A stretch of DNA of 64,000 bases from Pseudomonas karstica (lineage in GTDB: Bacteria; Pseudomonadota; Gammaproteobacteria; Pseudomonadales; Pseudomonadaceae), in contig NZ_WLYI01000012.1 of assembly GCF_009707515.1 (NCBI RefSeq), positions 1-64,000 of the forward strand, written 5' to 3'. Below, one piece after another: positions 63,142 through 64,000 of the stretch (position 1 is its first letter; each line of letters starts with the position of its first letter). The position numbers and the translations under genes are program-made. The notes below the pieces were generated by a model. The model worked only from the letters and a program-made list of their open reading frames with translations. It had not been told where the DNA came from and ran no database searches.

Positions 63142-64000
63142 ATGAGTCAGGAATGGGATGCCGGTCGGTTGGACAGCGACCTCGATGGCGTAGCTTTCGA
63201 TACCCTGGCTGTGCGCGCGGGACAGCACCGCACACCGGAAGGTGAGCACGGTGAACCAATGTTCTTCACTTCCAGCTATGTATTCCGTACTGCTGCCGAT
63301 GCGGCGGCGCGTTTTTCCGGTGAAGTACCGGGCAACGTCTATTCGCGCTACACCAACCCGACTGTGCGTGCGTTCGAGGAGCGTATCGCGGCGCTTGAGG
63401 GCGCAGAGCAAGCTGTTGCCACGGCAACGGGCATGGCCGCCATCCTGGCCGTCGTCATGAGCCTGTGCAGCGCGGGTGATCATGTATTGGTGTCCCGCAG
63501 CGTGTTTGGCTCGACCATCAGCCTGTTCGAGAAGTACTTCAAGCGCTTCGGCATTGAAGTGAACTACGTGCCGCTTGCGGAGCTGTCCGGTTGGGATGCG
63601 GCGATCAAGGCCAATACCAAGCTGCTGTTTGTCGAGTCGCCGTCCAATCCCCTGGCTGAATTGGTGGATATCGCCGCGTTGGCCGAAGTGGCCCACGCCA
63701 AGGGGGCGATGCTGGTGGTGGACAATTGCTTCTGCACCCCGGCACTGCAGCAACCGCTGAAGCTGGGCGCAGACATTGTCGTGCATTCGGCCACCAAGTT
63801 CATCGACGGCCAGGGCCGTTGCATGGGGGGAGTGGTCGCAGGTGCAAGTGAGCAGATGAAGGAAGTGGTGGGCTTCTTGCGCACGGCTGGTCCGACGCTG
63901 AGCCCATTTAATGCCTGGGTTTTCCTCAAGGGCCTGGAGACTCTTAGTCTGCGGATGAAGGCCCATTGTGCCAATGCCCAAGCGTTGGCCGAATGGCTGG
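63142..64000 (+). CDS. metZ: O-succinylhomoserine sulfhydrylase (partial at window edge)
   Basis: MetZ converts O-succinylhomoserine and sulfide to homocysteine, a one-step route that is standard in Pseudomonas. The visible 286 residues show the Cys/Met-metabolism PLP fold: VYSRYTNPTVRAFEERIAAL, the cofactor-stacking ATATGMAAILAVV, and VVDNCFCTPALQQPLKLGAD. The Schiff-base lysine is in HSATKFIDGQGRCMGG. GAGGAG precedes the ATG. The reading frame is still open at 64,000; about 115 residues should lie beyond. It follows purF, as in P. aeruginosa. Confidence 0.94.
   Translation, partial: MSQEWDAGRLDSDLDGVAFDTLAVRAGQHRTPEGEHGEPMFFTSSYVFRTAADAAARFSGEVPGNVYSRYTNPTVRAFEERIAALEGAEQAVATATGMAAILAVVMSLCSAGDHVLVSRSVFGSTISLFEKYFKRFGIEVNYVPLAELSGWDAAIKANTKLLFVESPSNPLAELVDIAALAEVAHAKGAMLVVDNCFCTPALQQPLKLGADIVVHSATKFIDGQGRCMGGVVAGASEQMKEVVGFLRTAGPTLSPFNAWVFLKGLETLSLRMKAHCANAQALAEWL

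Overview
The window is chromosomal DNA of a Pseudomonas, most likely of the P. fluorescens group. The evidence is the order of the right-hand half (aminotransferase-uvrB-gltX-tRNA, then leuC-leuD-leuB-asd-asd2-fimV-truA-trpF-accD-folC-dedD-cvpA-purF-metZ), which is the classical Pseudomonas order. Four REPIN-type inverted repeats (TGTAGGAGCGAGC class) and the GC-rich codon usage fit the same assignment.

Positions 1-20,600 hold ordinary accessory metabolism: an EamA exporter, ppnN, fabV, a HAD phosphatase and an ArgD-like aminotransferase. A purine set follows (punR/punC and an NCS2 nucleobase permease). Next come a shortened proline-iminopeptidase-like hydrolase, tRNA-Asn, yghU, a divergent TetR/MFS pair with a large inverted operator, trmK, two small overlapping genes, and a racemase/MHS-transporter pair.

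Positions 20,600-33,000 are a plastic zone of mobile DNA and decay. It holds a 186-bp MITE, an IS1182-like element with a frameshifted transposase, and a beta-carbonic anhydrase between that IS and a 159-bp MITE carrying the same ends. It also holds a LysR/M20 peptidase/MHS transporter module, a cysteine hydrolase cut by a MITE end, and a frameshifted DUF6124 gene. Two intact small genes lie here that length-filtered gene calling can miss (DUF2986 and a 77-aa protein).

Positions 33,000-42,250 are core: aromatic/aspartate aminotransferase, uvrB, gltX, a duplicated tRNA-Ala/tRNA-Glu pair, a TetR regulator, a hydrolase, a thioesterase and dusC.

Positions 42,500-45,650 hold the most interesting feature. 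A perfect match to the HrpL promoter consensus (GGAACC-N15-CCACTGA at 42,699-42,726) precedes four same-strand genes of unknown function. All four carry a hydrophobic helix, followed in three of them by a proline-rich stretch. The last two are paralogues with a shared C-terminal domain. One paralogue keeps a Cys/His/Asp set like a papain-type peptidase (C134, H272, D278). The other has Ser, Arg and Glu at the aligned places. I read this as a candidate type III effector operon with an active and an inactivated paralogue. No secretion apparatus lies in the window.

Positions 45,680-64,000 are conserved biosynthesis genes: LysR/leuCD, a methyltransferase, leuB, asd and a Cys-less asd paralogue, fimV, truA, trpF, accD-folC-dedD, cvpA-purF, and metZ, which runs off the right edge.
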